This document shows, piece after piece, positions 24,895 through 34,624 of a DNA stretch of 64,000 bases; position 1 is the stretch's first letter; every line of letters starts with the position of its first letter. The notes under the pieces were generated by a model, which saw only the letters and a list, made by a program, of their open reading frames with translations, searched no databases and was not told the DNA's origin. This DNA comes from UBA8958 sp964571695 (GTDB lineage: Bacteria > Desulfobacterota > Syntrophia > Syntrophales > UBA8958), in the NCBI GenBank assembly GCA_964571695.1, contig CAZNDG010000012.1, positions 1-64,000 of the forward strand. Direction: 5' to 3'. A program made the position numbers and the translations under genes.

Positions 24895-26469
24895 TCAATT
24901 TCCGAAGCGGCGATTGTAGAGGTCGGCAAACCCGTCCTTGCCCGTGGCCATAAGCAGGGTCAAAGGCATGGCCTTCTCCGCCGCCGCCAGCATCGCCGCC
25001 GTGAGGTTCCGGATGTCCCACTGGGCGTGGCGGTCCGCCCGGAGGCGGGCGATATGGTAAAGCTCCCGGGCGTTGACCTTCAGGGCGACGCGCCTCCGGT
25101 GGGCGTTGGTCAGGATGTAGGAGGCGGCCTCGGCGCCCGCCGTATCCCGGAGCTGTTCGTACAGCTTGCCGGTGATGTCCATGAGTTTCCGGAAAGATTC
25201 ATCCATTCCGATAGCGGCAATCGACGGTGGTATGGTGACGCCCAGACCGGGGTCGTATCCCTGGGCGGTGAGAGTGGCCATGCGGTGGCGTTTCAACTGG
25301 GCGAAACAGCCGGCGCTGACGGTGAGTTCGAAGATAAGGTCCACGTATTCGAATTCTCTCAGGACGGAATCATAAGCACGGAGGTGACGCAGGGCGGTCT
25401 TGACGAGGTTAAGTCGCTGCCCGGCATCCAGTAACCGGGCCCGGGCAAGACAGGAAGACAGGGGCCGCCAGGACGAGGAATGGAGGAGGGCCGCCAGGAG
25501 CCGGAGATCGGCGTCAGGCGTGACATAGGACAAAAATACGTCATCCCGAGGCACTTCCGGCAATGCCGTCACCGGGGCGATGGCGTCGCCCCTTTGCCCT
25601 GGGGACGGCTGAGCCGCCTGGCCCGCCTCGGGCCCGCCGCCGGCGCATGTCGCCTGCCGATCCCGGTCATCCGTGGAGCCTTCCTTGAACAGTGCGGCCG
25701 CTGCCTCCCGGAGTTCCCGCCGCGTCAGCAGATCATAGTCCGTCGCCTCGGTATAGCGCACCAGGGAGGGGGCGATGGACTTGGTGGCCTTATAGAGTGC
25801 GGCGCTCAAATCCCGGGCCTCCTTCAAGGGGTGAGCGGCGAGGCGGCGGAGCATGAGTTCCAGATTCCTGGCGTTGAGGGTCATCCCCAGTTGGGTTTCC
25901 GTGGCCAGGGCTATGGCATAGCGGGCGTCTTCCTTGGCCCAGCCTTCGAGGAGGGAGCGGTTGGCGGTCTCCCCCGCCAGCTCCGGGTGCCGGGCGAAGA
26001 CATGGGGGCGGAGCTGTTCGTAGCATTCCCGGTAAAAGGCGTTCTGACGTCCGACGACCTCGGTGAACGGCCCTGCCAACCCCGCATTTTTTATCTCCTC
26101 CGGGATCACGAAGTCGTCCTTGAACAGGACGTAGCGCTGAGACTTTTCCGTATAGGAACAGAGGCGAAACTTTTCAATGTCCTCCACCAAAAGCCGGGAT
26201 ACCCCCAGGATGTCAAGGTTGAAAACCGCATGTTCGGCGATGGAACTGTGGCCCATCTCGAAGACGATATTCCGGTTGGACTGGCGGGCCTTGTCCACCT
26301 CTCCCCGGGCGGCCGCCCGCAGTTCGTGCACCGGCCGGGGGGAACGGCTGATCCGGGCATAGGCGGCGGCGATGGTTTCTGGCGTCAGTTCTTCGAGGTC
26401 CTCGCAGCGGTCCTCGATGTCCATGATCGTTTCGTAATCGATGTTGTAACCGGCAAGAATGACTTTCAT
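24895..26469 (-). CDS. Tandem ThyX protein (flavin-dependent thymidylate synthase family)
   Basis: 524 aa, about twice a normal ThyX. The N-terminal half has GHSSIAEH (73-80) and K-F-R-x-x-S-x-T-x-x-S-x-R at 100-112. The C-terminal half has R-H-R at 394-396 followed by MATLTAQGYD, and a terminal block ALKVNARELYHIARLR with the usual Arg/Asn residues. The family motif RHRxxSxNxxSxR is thus split: the first part is intact in the C-half, the second part in the N-half. About 45 polar residues (roughly 268-312) between halves look like an insert. It may be active through a shared site; a non-ThyX role is possible. Confidence 0.85.
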   Translation of the reverse strand: MKVILAGYNIDYETIMDIEDRCEDLEELTPETIAAAYARISRSPRPVHELRAAARGEVDKARQSNRNIVFEMGHSSIAEHAVFNLDILGVSRLLVEDIEKFRLCSYTEKSQRYVLFKDDFVIPEEIKNAGLAGPFTEVVGRQNAFYRECYEQLRPHVFARHPELAGETANRSLLEGWAKEDARYAIALATETQLGMTLNARNLELMLRRLAAHPLKEARDLSAALYKATKSIAPSLVRYTEATDYDLLTRRELREAAAALFKEGSTDDRDRQATCAGGGPEAGQAAQPSPGQRGDAIAPVTALPEVPRDDVFLSYVTPDADLRLLAALLHSSSWRPLSSCLARARLLDAGQRLNLVKTALRHLRAYDSVLREFEYVDLIFELTVSAGCFAQLKRHRMATLTAQGYDPGLGVTIPPSIAAIGMDESFRKLMDITGKLYEQLRDTAGAEAASYILTNAHRRRVALKVNARELYHIARLRADRHAQWDIRNLTAAMLAAAEKAMPLTLLMATGKDGFADLYNRRFGN

Positions 26470-26476
26470 ATCCCGA

Positions 26477-28288
26477 TCAACGAAATTGGAAGTTTTTTTC
26501 TTTCAGCAGCCTCAGACAGGCAGCCACGACGTCGGCGTCGTAGCGGACGCCCCGCTGGCCGCTTATTTCCTCGATGGCCTTGTGGATTCCCAGGGACGGC
26601 CGGTACGGGCGGTGTGAAGCCATGGATTCCACCACGTCTGCCACGCTGATTATCCTCGATGCCAATAGTATATCCTGACCTTTCAGATGCCGGGGATAGC
26701 CCGAGCCGTCCATCCGCTCATGATGTTCCATGATCATCCGGGCTATCGGCCAGGGAAAATCGATGCCCTGGAGGATGTCGTGGCCGATCTGGGCATGGAA
26801 CTTGATGAGGTTGTATTCGATATCCGTCAACCGCGTCGGTTTGCTCAGAATTTCCGCCGGGATGGACAATTTGCCCAAATCGTGGATCGCCCCGGCCACC
26901 CGGATGCCGTCCGCCTGCTCCGGCGACAGGCCCATTTCCAGGGCAATCGCCCGGGCGAGTTCGGCCACTCGCTTTTGGTGGCCCGCCGTATAAGGGTCCC
27001 GGGCTTCGATGGTGGCGGATATGACCTGGATGATCGCCTCAATGGATTTCTCCAGCCGGGCGATAGTCTGCCCGATGCGATCTTCCGCTTCCCTGCGGGC
27101 GGTGATGTCGGTAAGAAAATTCAGCGTCGCCCCCCGCCCCTCCCAGGTAAAGGAGACGGCGTTGATCTCCACCCAGATGACCTTCCCCGTTTTTGTCACG
27201 CAGCGGAAGGGATAGATCTCCGGATAAGCGGATCCGCCTGCCACCCTTTCTTGGAAACGTTCCTTTACCATCTCCCGGTCCGCAGGATGGATGAAGTCCG
27301 TGAACGGGCGGGAAAGGAGCTCTTCCGCGGAATATTCGGTCATTTCTATCGTCTTGGGGTTGGCGAACCTGAGGACCCCGAACTGGGCGACGACGATCGC
27401 CTCGTTGGCATTGTTGATGAGGAGGCGGTATTGCGCTTCGTTTTTCCGGATGGCTTCTTCAGCCAGGACGCGGTCCGTTATATCGATGGCCGTTCCCAGC
27501 ATGGCGGGACGCCCTTCGTATTCCAGATTGGTGGCGGCAAAATCTATCCACCGCTCCTCCCCGTTCTTGGTGACGATCTTAAACTCATAACGTGACGGAA
27601 CCGCTTCCCCCCGCTGCCGGGCCAGACCCTGGGCCTTGATGAGTTCCCGATAATCGCCATGCGCCAGTTCCCAATAATCAATTCGCTGCAATTCCGAGAG
27701 GTTGTAACCGGTGATTCGTTCAAAGGCGGGATTGACATAGCGGACTTTCGTGTCCTGGATGATGAAGATCGCCGAGGGGGTCGTCTCGGCAATGGCGCGG
27801 AATTTTTCTTCGCTCGCCTTCAGGGCGGAGGCGACCTGGCGCTTATCCGTCACGTCCCTTATGTAGCCACCGATGCCGTACTCGTCCTTGCCGATTCTTA
27901 CCCGGAATTTTCTGGTCTCGTAGATACGGTCGCCCACGGGCTCTTCGTCGGTGTGGATAATATCGGTCTCCAATGCCTCCGTATCGGACATCCGGCACCT
28001 TCTCGCCGCCTTTTCCGGCATGAGTTCGAAGTCGGTCCTGCCGATCACCTCGGATTCCCGTTTGCCGAAGAATCTCAGGAGCGGCTCGTTGGCGATGATG
28101 TGGCGAAACGATTCATCCTTCAGGTAGGCCATATCGGACATGGAATCAAGGAAAGTGCGGTAGAATTCCGTTAGTTCGCCGGCTTCTCCGGTGAAAATAT
28201 CGCTTCCGGCTTCTCTCGGAACGCGGTTGCTCCGGCGCTCTGACGACGGTGTGGCCGGGCTTGCGGGAGGTTCTCGGTGCTGCGGCAT
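26477..28288 (-). CDS. PAS-PAS-PAS-HD-GYP sensor, probable c-di-GMP phosphodiesterase
   Basis: 603 aa from ATG 28288 (GGGGA upstream; a TTG 60 nt further up is less likely). There are three PAS domains at roughly 40-150, 160-275 and 285-400, each ending in a PAC-like IRDVTDKR, AIDITDR or LTDITARR. They are followed by an HD-GYP domain with TAGHQKRVAELA, IHDLGK, MEHHERMDGSGYP and the ADVVESM block. No membrane segment or receiver domain is seen, so it is a soluble sensor. The HD-GYP part closely resembles those at 47750 and 57809. Confidence 0.9.
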   Translation of the reverse strand: MPQHREPPASPATPSSERRSNRVPREAGSDIFTGEAGELTEFYRTFLDSMSDMAYLKDESFRHIIANEPLLRFFGKRESEVIGRTDFELMPEKAARRCRMSDTEALETDIIHTDEEPVGDRIYETRKFRVRIGKDEYGIGGYIRDVTDKRQVASALKASEEKFRAIAETTPSAIFIIQDTKVRYVNPAFERITGYNLSELQRIDYWELAHGDYRELIKAQGLARQRGEAVPSRYEFKIVTKNGEERWIDFAATNLEYEGRPAMLGTAIDITDRVLAEEAIRKNEAQYRLLINNANEAIVVAQFGVLRFANPKTIEMTEYSAEELLSRPFTDFIHPADREMVKERFQERVAGGSAYPEIYPFRCVTKTGKVIWVEINAVSFTWEGRGATLNFLTDITARREAEDRIGQTIARLEKSIEAIIQVISATIEARDPYTAGHQKRVAELARAIALEMGLSPEQADGIRVAGAIHDLGKLSIPAEILSKPTRLTDIEYNLIKFHAQIGHDILQGIDFPWPIARMIMEHHERMDGSGYPRHLKGQDILLASRIISVADVVESMASHRPYRPSLGIHKAIEEISGQRGVRYDADVVAACLRLLKEKNFQFR

Positions 28289-28737
28289 GTTTTCCCCGGA
28301 GTTGAAGTAGTCTGAGTGGTTTCTATATGAACCGGCGATGTATTTCAAGAAAATAAAGTTTTACCCGGCAATAAGTCCTCTCCGGCGTCACCGGACGAAT
28401 CGCTCCGCTTCCCGCCGCTGGCCCTTCAGCAAAGCCCGGCACGGTTATTTCTTGACATCGAGCGGCAAAAAAACGAAAAGAGGCAAAATGACCGGCGCAC
28501 AAAAAATTCTCATGCCCCGCGGCGCGCCGGGAAGCGCTATACTCGGATTTGATTTTTAGCGGTGGCTCTGGGGACTCACTATTTAGCATTTAGATCTGAA
28601 AGCGCCGTCCAAGTTCATGAGGACTCCATTTTGCCGGGTCGTCAAGTCCGGGTCGGCCGGGCAGGAGAAGGAACGTAAATGTACCGGATGAAAATCACTA
28701 TTGGCGGCGATTATCGCCGGACCCCGGCGGTGTGGTC
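28289..28737. other. Divergent intergenic region upstream of der
   Basis: No gene or RNA was recognised in this stretch between divergently transcribed genes. An isolated TTGACA lies at 28452-28457 and TATACT at about 28538, but they are not paired at promoter spacing. Confidence 0.5.
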
Positions 28738-30066
28738 ATGAGACCGGTAATTGCCGTCATCGGCCGGCCCAATGTGGGCAAATCCACCCTCTTCAACCGC
28801 CTGGCCGGCCGGGGCAAGGCGATCGTCATCAATGAGCCGGGGGCGACGCGGGACCGGAATTATGCCGACGGCGACTGGCAGGGACGCCCGTTTGTCCTTA
28901 TCGACACCGGCGGTTTCGAGCCGGCGGCTACCGACGGCATCCTGGCCCAGATGCGGGAACAGACCACCCTCGCCATGGAAGAGGCGGACATCATTGTGTT
29001 TCTCATGGACGGGCGCGACGGGCTGACGCCGGCGGACCGGGAAATAGCCGCCATGCTCCGGGAAATCGATAAACCGGTCTTCCATGTCGTCAACAAGATC
29101 GACGGCCCAAAACACGAGCAACTCGCCTATGATTTTTACGGTCTGGGAGTAGAAGAAATCTTTACCCTTTCCGCCCAGCACGGCCAGGGCGTTTTCGAGC
29201 TTATGGATGCGATGGTGCATCTCCTTCCCGAGAAGGTCGAGGCGCCGCGGGATGAGGAGCGGCTCCGCATCGCCGTCATCGGCAAGCCAAACGTGGGGAA
29301 ATCATCCCTGATCAACCGGCTCCTGGGTTATGAGCGGACCATTGCCAACCCCATGCCGGGGACAACCCGGGACGCCATCGACACCCCCTTCGAGCGGCAG
29401 GGGAGAAAGTATCTCCTCGTCGATACGGCGGGGATCCGCCGCAAGAGCCGCGTCAGCCTTACCCTGGAGAAGTACAGTATCGTTCAGGCCCTCAAGACCA
29501 TCGACCGGTGCGACATTGCACTGATCCTAATCGATGCCGCCGAGGGCATTACGGAGCAGGACGTCAAGATCGCCGGCCTGGCCCACGAACGGGGCACCGC
29601 CTGCATCCTGGCGGTCAACAAGTGGGATCTGGTGGTCAAGGACAACGAAACGATCGGCGTTTACGTAAAGGATATCAAGGACAAAGCCAAGTTCCTCGAT
29701 TTTGCGCCGATCATTTTCATCTCCGCCCTTTCGGGGCAGCGAGTGACGAAGATCTTCGACCTGATCGAAAAGGTTTACGAACAATACACCCGGCGGATTT
29801 CCACCGGCGACCTCAATCGGGCGGTACGGGAATTTACGGACCGGAATCCGCCGTCCCGGTCCGGCGGCCGCCCCAACGCCTTTGCCTATGTCACCCAAGT
29901 CGCCGTCAAACCACCGACTTTCATCTTCTTTGTGCGCGATCCCCGGGCGGTCCATTTCTCCTACGAGCGCTATCTGGCCAATCAGCTCCGGGAGGCCTTC
30001 GGTTTCGACACCGTGCCGTTGCGGATCTTCTTCAAGAAAAAGAGCAAATCCCCGCTTTCATCTTGA
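28738..30066 (+). CDS. der: Ribosome assembly GTPase Der (EngA)
   Basis: Double GTPase needed for 50S subunit maturation. 442 aa from ATG 28738. First G domain: GRPNVGKSTLFNRL (G1), DTGGF (G3), NKID (G4). Second G domain: GKPNVGKSSLINRLL, DTAGIRRKSR and NKWD. The C-terminal KH-like domain follows from about 350 (AFAYVTQVAVKPPTFIFFV). Length and order are canonical. livK starts 63 bp downstream on the same strand, without a visible terminator between them. Confidence 0.97.
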   Translation: MRPVIAVIGRPNVGKSTLFNRLAGRGKAIVINEPGATRDRNYADGDWQGRPFVLIDTGGFEPAATDGILAQMREQTTLAMEEADIIVFLMDGRDGLTPADREIAAMLREIDKPVFHVVNKIDGPKHEQLAYDFYGLGVEEIFTLSAQHGQGVFELMDAMVHLLPEKVEAPRDEERLRIAVIGKPNVGKSSLINRLLGYERTIANPMPGTTRDAIDTPFERQGRKYLLVDTAGIRRKSRVSLTLEKYSIVQALKTIDRCDIALILIDAAEGITEQDVKIAGLAHERGTACILAVNKWDLVVKDNETIGVYVKDIKDKAKFLDFAPIIFISALSGQRVTKIFDLIEKVYEQYTRRISTGDLNRAVREFTDRNPPSRSGGRPNAFAYVTQVAVKPPTFIFFVRDPRAVHFSYERYLANQLREAFGFDTVPLRIFFKKKSKSPLSS

Positions 30067-30129
30067 CGAGGTAGGGATGTTTACAGTATGGACGGGCTTC
30101 TAACCCAGACAACAGGAAAAGGAGGTTAT

Positions 30130-31302
30130 ATGGTCGTGAAATCATCTGCGCGTATCTTTGTGTCCTGGTTTATTGGCATTGGCTTGGCGTTCCTGCTTAC
30201 CGGTTCCGCCGCGGCGGCGGACACCATCAGGCTGGGTGTCGCCGGGGCCCACAGCGGCGATCTTGCTTCTTACGGACTGCCCACTAAACGGGCCGCCGAA
30301 CTGGTGGTCAAAGAGTTCAATGCCAAGGGCGGCGTCCTGGGGAAGAAAGTCGAGATTTTGGCTGAGGACGACGTCTGCAAACCGGAAGTGGCGACGAACA
30401 CCGCCACCAAGCTTGTGTCCGGCGGCGTCCATGTGGTGTTGGGACATATCTGCAGCGGGGCTACGAAAACGGCCTTGGGCATTTATAAAGATGCGGGCAT
30501 CGTCACCATGTCTTCCTCCGCCACCAATCCCGATCTGACCCAGAGCGGCAAGTACCCGAATTTCTTCCGCACCATCGCCTCCGATGACGCCCAGGCCCGC
30601 CTGGATGCCGAGTTTGCCATGGATGTCCTGAAGGTGAAAAAGATCGCCGTGCTCCACGACAAGGGAGATTACGGGAAAGGCCTGGCGGAATTTGCCCGGT
30701 CCTTCATCGATGCCTCCAAGAAGGCCAAGGTGGTCCTCTTCGAGGGGATCACCCCCGGCGCCGTCGATTATTCCGCGGTGGTGAACAAGATCAAACAATC
30801 CGGGGCAGAGGCTGTTATTTATGGGGGGTATCATCCCGAGGCCTCCTCAATCGTCATCCAGATGCGCAAGAAAAGGATGAACACCTACTTCATCTCCGAT
30901 GACGGGGTGAAGGACGACACCTTCATCAAGGTGGCCGGCAAGGCGGCGGAAGGTGTCTATGCCTCGGGCCCCAAGGACACCACCAAAAATCCCCTGGCCA
31001 TCGCCGCCATCGCCGCGCACAAGACGACCTATAATGCCGATCCGGGCGCCTTCTTCCTGAATGGTTACGCCGCGGCCCAGGCCCTCCTGACGGCAATCCA
31101 GAAGGCCAAATCCACCAAATACGCCGCCGTGGCCAAGGCGTTGCGTACCTACCCGGTGGATACCCCCCTGGGAAAGATCAAGTTCGACAAGAACGGCGAC
31201 GCCATTGGCGTGGGCTTTTCCATGTATCAGGTGAAAAACGGGGTCTATGTCGAGGTGCCCACAGCGGCAGCAGCCGCACCGGCGCCGAAGAAGAAGAGAT
31301 AA
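30130..31302 (+). CDS. livK: Branched-chain amino acid ABC transporter substrate-binding protein
   Basis: 390 aa from ATG 30130, which follows AAAAGGAGG. A signal peptide ends at SAAAA-DTIRLG. The mature protein is a type I periplasmic binding fold: GVAGAHSGDLASYGLPTKR, GGVLGKKVEILAEDD, GVHVVLGHICSGAT, PNFFRTIASDDAQ and FLNGYAAAQALLTA. The tail is Ala/Pro/Lys-rich. It heads livKHMGF, with livH starting right after its stop. The ligand may be Leu/Ile/Val or another amino acid or amide; the binding protein sequence alone does not decide. Confidence 0.92.
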   Translation: MVVKSSARIFVSWFIGIGLAFLLTGSAAAADTIRLGVAGAHSGDLASYGLPTKRAAELVVKEFNAKGGVLGKKVEILAEDDVCKPEVATNTATKLVSGGVHVVLGHICSGATKTALGIYKDAGIVTMSSSATNPDLTQSGKYPNFFRTIASDDAQARLDAEFAMDVLKVKKIAVLHDKGDYGKGLAEFARSFIDASKKAKVVLFEGITPGAVDYSAVVNKIKQSGAEAVIYGGYHPEASSIVIQMRKKRMNTYFISDDGVKDDTFIKVAGKAAEGVYASGPKDTTKNPLAIAAIAAHKTTYNADPGAFFLNGYAAAQALLTAIQKAKSTKYAAVAKALRTYPVDTPLGKIKFDKNGDAIGVGFSMYQVKNGVYVEVPTAAAAAPAPKKKR

Positions 31303-32205
31303 GTGGATTATTTCCTTGAGCTTTTTTTTGGAGGACTGACGCGGGGCAGCATCTACGCCCTCATTGCCCTGGGATACACGATGGTGTACGGCATCATCGA
31401 GCTGATCAATTTCGCCCACGGGGAGATTTACATGATCGGGGCCTTCACGGCCCTGATCGTGTCTTCCGTCCTGGCCTTCGCGGGGCTCTCGGGACTTTCG
31501 GTCCTCTTTCTGGCGGCGGCGGTAGCGATCATCTACTCCGCCGCTTATGGCTTTACCGTGGAGAAAATAGCCTACAAGCCCCTGCGCCAGGCCTCCCGGC
31601 TTTCGCCCCTCATCAGCGCCATCGGCATGTCCATCTTCCTCCAGAATTACGTCATGCTGGCCCAGACATCGGATTTCCTTCCCTTTCCCAGCCTCCTTCC
31701 CGAATTGCCGTTCTTGGAGGGACTGGGGTTCAGTATCGGTTCCACGGAGTTGATCATCCTGATGACGACGGCGGTCTCCATGGTGCTGCTGACCCTCCTC
31801 ATCAAGTTCACGAAGATGGGGAAGGCCATGCGGGCCACGGCCCAGGACCGCAAAATGGCCATGCTGGTGGGGGTCGACGTCAACCGGACGATTTCCTATA
31901 CCTTTATCATCGGTTCGGTGCTGGCCGCCATCGGTGGGGTCCTCATCGCCTCCCACATCGGCCGGATCAATTTCTACATCGGCTTCATCGCCGGCATCAA
32001 GGCCTTTACGGCGGCGGTCCTCGGCGGGATCGGCTCCATCCCCGGGGCGGTGCTGGGGGCCCTGGTCCTGGGCTGGACGGAGAGCTTCGCCACTGGATAC
32101 GTTTCCAGTGATTACGAGGACGTATTTGCCTTCCTCCTCCTCGTGATCATTTTGATCATGCGTCCTTCCGGTCTGCTGGGCCGTTCGACGGTGCAGAAAG
32201 TATAA
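31303..32205 (+). CDS. livH: Branched-chain amino acid ABC transporter permease LivH
   Basis: 300 aa. GTG start immediately follows the livK stop. About eight hydrophobic segments and the family blocks GLTRGSIYALIALGYTMVYGI, NFAHGEIYMIGA, SPLISAIGMSIFLQN, FTKMGKAMRATAQD (ATPase-contacting loop) and GGIGSIPGAVLGALVLG are seen. It pairs with LivM as the membrane channel. No anomalies. Confidence 0.95.
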   Translation: MDYFLELFFGGLTRGSIYALIALGYTMVYGIIELINFAHGEIYMIGAFTALIVSSVLAFAGLSGLSVLFLAAAVAIIYSAAYGFTVEKIAYKPLRQASRLSPLISAIGMSIFLQNYVMLAQTSDFLPFPSLLPELPFLEGLGFSIGSTELIILMTTAVSMVLLTLLIKFTKMGKAMRATAQDRKMAMLVGVDVNRTISYTFIIGSVLAAIGGVLIASHIGRINFYIGFIAGIKAFTAAVLGGIGSIPGAVLGALVLGWTESFATGYVSSDYEDVFAFLLLVIILIMRPSGLLGRSTVQKV

Positions 32206-32219
32206 GAGGAGCCGCTCCC

Positions 32220-33638
32220 TTGCCCGCCATTGTCCAGATCCGCCAATCCCTGATCATCGCCCTCTGGTTCATGTTCCTGACCTTTCCCGTTTTGGTGATC
32301 CGCGTCAATACCATCGAAAACATCATCGAATGGCGTTGGGTGAACATGTTGTATGTGGGAGCGGGAAGCTTTCTGGGGTCCTTCGCCTGGCGATATTTCT
32401 TGGTACGCCAGGCACGGGGGGCAAGAAGAGATAAGCCTCCCGTCCGGACCGCGCGGCAAAGTGAGTTGACGGCGGGAACGGGAAAGGAAGGGATGACGGC
32501 GCCGTCGGATCGGCCGGGAGAACTCCGCGCCACCGCGGCGACCGGCAGTGCCCAGCGGGGAGGGGTGGCGATTCCGGAAGGGGAAATCGGCTCTTTGGCA
32601 CCGGATGATGTTCATAAAGCGACAGTCGCTTCCGCCCCGCCGGCCAAACCCTCGCTGCGCCGGTTAACGGACGACCCGAAACTCCGCCGCCCCCTGCTGC
32701 TGATCCTGGCCGCCGCCGGGACGATCTTCCCTTTTCTTCCCTTCGCCTCGACCTATCAGATCAATATCGTCACCAACGCCCTCCTCTACGTGATGCTGGG
32801 ATTGGGGCTCAACATCGTCGTCGGCCTGGCGGGACTCCTCCATCTGGGTTACGTGGCGTTCTATGCCGTGGGCGCCTATAGTTACGCCCTCCTCTATCAC
32901 CATTTCGGCATCGGCTTCTGGACCGCCCTGCCCCTGGGCGCCCTCCTGGCGACCCTGTTCGGCATTGTACTGGGGTTTCCCGTCCTGCGTCTCCGGGGTG
33001 ATTATCTGGCCATCGTCACCCTTGGCTTTGCCGAGATAACCCGCCTCGTCCTGGAAAACTGGAACGAGTTTTCCTTCGGTCCGAGCGGGATCGCCGGGAT
33101 TCCCCGGCCGAGTCTCTTCGGTTGGGAAATGGATCTCCACGGGGCCACGATCTACATCTATTTCCTTATGATCTTTCTGTGCCTCCTGACGATCTTTGTG
33201 GTCAACCGCCTCCAGAACTCCCGGATCGGCCGGGCCTGGGTGGCCCTCCGGGAGGACGAAACGGCTTGTGAGGCCATGGGCGTCAATCCCACCGCGGCAA
33301 AACTCACGGCCTTCGCCCTGGGTTCCACCTGGGCGGGGCTCGCCGGCGTGGTCTTCGCCGCCAAGACGACCTTCGTCAATCCGGCGAGTTTCACCTTCCT
33401 CGAATCGGCCATGATTCTCTCCATCGTCGTCCTGGGCGGCATGGGTTCCATCCTGGGCGTGATCATCGGCGCCTTCGTTCTGATCCTAACACCGGAATAT
33501 CTCCGGGCCTTCAGCGAATACCGGATGCTGCTGTTCGGCCTGATCATGGTGATGATGATGATCTTCCGGCCCCAGGGCATCGTCAGCGGCGTCCGCCGGA
33601 TCTATGAATTCCATCGGGGATCGGAGAAGCAGAGATGA
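32220..33638 (+). CDS. livM: Branched-chain amino acid ABC transporter permease LivM with long N-terminal linker
   Basis: 472 aa from TTG 32220 (AGAGGAG upstream; no nearer ATG). The N-terminus has two hydrophobic segments, as in the long E. coli-type LivM. These are followed by a polar linker of about 90 residues (roughly 65-150, Ala/Gly/Arg-rich), longer than I would expect, coded by DNA with several short palindromes. The permease core follows: LGLGLNIVVGLAGLLHLGYV, FPVLRLRGDYLAIVTLGFAE, LREDETACEAMGVN and LGGMGSILGVIIGA. Its stop overlaps the livG start (ATGA). Confidence 0.92.
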   Translation: MPAIVQIRQSLIIALWFMFLTFPVLVIRVNTIENIIEWRWVNMLYVGAGSFLGSFAWRYFLVRQARGARRDKPPVRTARQSELTAGTGKEGMTAPSDRPGELRATAATGSAQRGGVAIPEGEIGSLAPDDVHKATVASAPPAKPSLRRLTDDPKLRRPLLLILAAAGTIFPFLPFASTYQINIVTNALLYVMLGLGLNIVVGLAGLLHLGYVAFYAVGAYSYALLYHHFGIGFWTALPLGALLATLFGIVLGFPVLRLRGDYLAIVTLGFAEITRLVLENWNEFSFGPSGIAGIPRPSLFGWEMDLHGATIYIYFLMIFLCLLTIFVVNRLQNSRIGRAWVALREDETACEAMGVNPTAAKLTAFALGSTWAGLAGVVFAAKTTFVNPASFTFLESAMILSIVVLGGMGSILGVIIGAFVLILTPEYLRAFSEYRMLLFGLIMVMMMIFRPQGIVSGVRRIYEFHRGSEKQR

Positions 33639-34435
33639 ACGCCGTGACGGAACCCCTCCTCAATGTCCAGGCACTGACCATGAATTTCGGCGGGCTCCGG
33701 GCCCTGGACCAGGTAAGCCTCCAGGTTCAGCCCGGGGAGGTAGTGGCCCTGATCGGCCCCAACGGCGCGGGGAAAACCACCTTCTTCAATTGTGTTACCG
33801 GCATCTACCGGCCCTCGGGCGGGGATGTCTTCGTGACGCCGCCGGGGAAGAAACGGCGGCGCCTCAACGGTCTGAAGACCCACCAGGTCACGGCCTCGGG
33901 GTTGGCCCGGACCTTCCAGAACATCCGCCTCTTCCAGGAGATGACCGTTCTGGAGAACGTCATGATCGGCCGCCACTGCCGGACCCGGGCGGGGGTCCTC
34001 GGGGCGGTACTCCGGGATCCCCAGACCCGCCGGGAGGAAAGGGATATCGTGGAGCGCAGTTACGCCATCCTGGAAAAGATAGGCCTTGCCGGCGAGGTAA
34101 ACGAGCTGGCCAAGAACCTTCCCTACGGCGATCAGCGCCGCCTGGAGATCGCCCGGGCCATGGCAACGGAGCCCTTCCTTCTCCTCCTCGACGAGCCCGC
34201 GGCGGGGATGAACCCCCGGGAGACCGACGCCCTCGAGGTGTTGATCCGCCGGATCTGCGATGAGGAAAAAATAGCCGTCCTGATGATCGAGCACGACATG
34301 CGGATCGTCATGAGCATCTCCAACCGCATCTATGTCCTCGACTACGGCAAGGGGATCGCCGCCGGGACCGCCGCGGAGATCTGGGAGAATCCCGTGGTGA
34401 TCAAGGCCTACCTGGGCGAGGAAACGGAGGAATAA
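33635..34435 (+). CDS. livG: Branched-chain amino acid ABC transporter ATP-binding protein LivG
   Basis: 266 aa. Walker A GPNGAGKTTF, Q-loop region ARTFQNIRLF, signature LPYGDQRRLEIARAM (a degenerate LSGGQ typical of LivG), Walker B LLLLDEPAAGMN and the switch His in MIEHDM. A small insert (TPPGKKRRRLNGLKTHQV) follows the first beta region. ATG overlaps the livM stop by 4 bp. Confidence 0.96.
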   Translation: MNAVTEPLLNVQALTMNFGGLRALDQVSLQVQPGEVVALIGPNGAGKTTFFNCVTGIYRPSGGDVFVTPPGKKRRRLNGLKTHQVTASGLARTFQNIRLFQEMTVLENVMIGRHCRTRAGVLGAVLRDPQTRREERDIVERSYAILEKIGLAGEVNELAKNLPYGDQRRLEIARAMATEPFLLLLDEPAAGMNPRETDALEVLIRRICDEEKIAVLMIEHDMRIVMSISNRIYVLDYGKGIAAGTAAEIWENPVVIKAYLGEETEE

Positions 34436-34436
34436 A

Positions 34437-34562
34437 ATGGGGACGGTTCTCTTTTTCGGCGACAGCCCTGATCCGGTGACAAAAAAAAGGAAAAAGTGGG
34501 GACGGTTCCCATTTTCAAGTAAGCATGTCGAACTAATCGAAATGGGGGCGGTTCTCGCTTTC
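34437..34562 (+). repeat. Three short repeats containing GGGGACGGTTC between livG and livF
   Basis: Similar units start at about 34437 (ATGGGGACGGTTCTCTTTTTC), 34495 (GTGGGGACGGTTCCCATTTTC) and 34540 (ATGGGGGCGGTTCTCGCTTTC). A matching unit in opposite orientation lies just after the helicase gene at 56551-56576. They resemble extragenic repeats. The 63-codon frame across them is not credible as a gene. Confidence 0.65.
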
Positions 34563-34624
34563 CGCGGAGATCTTCACCCGGTGGCGGAGAACCCCTCCGC
34601 CATACGGGACATACCGGAGGGGCG

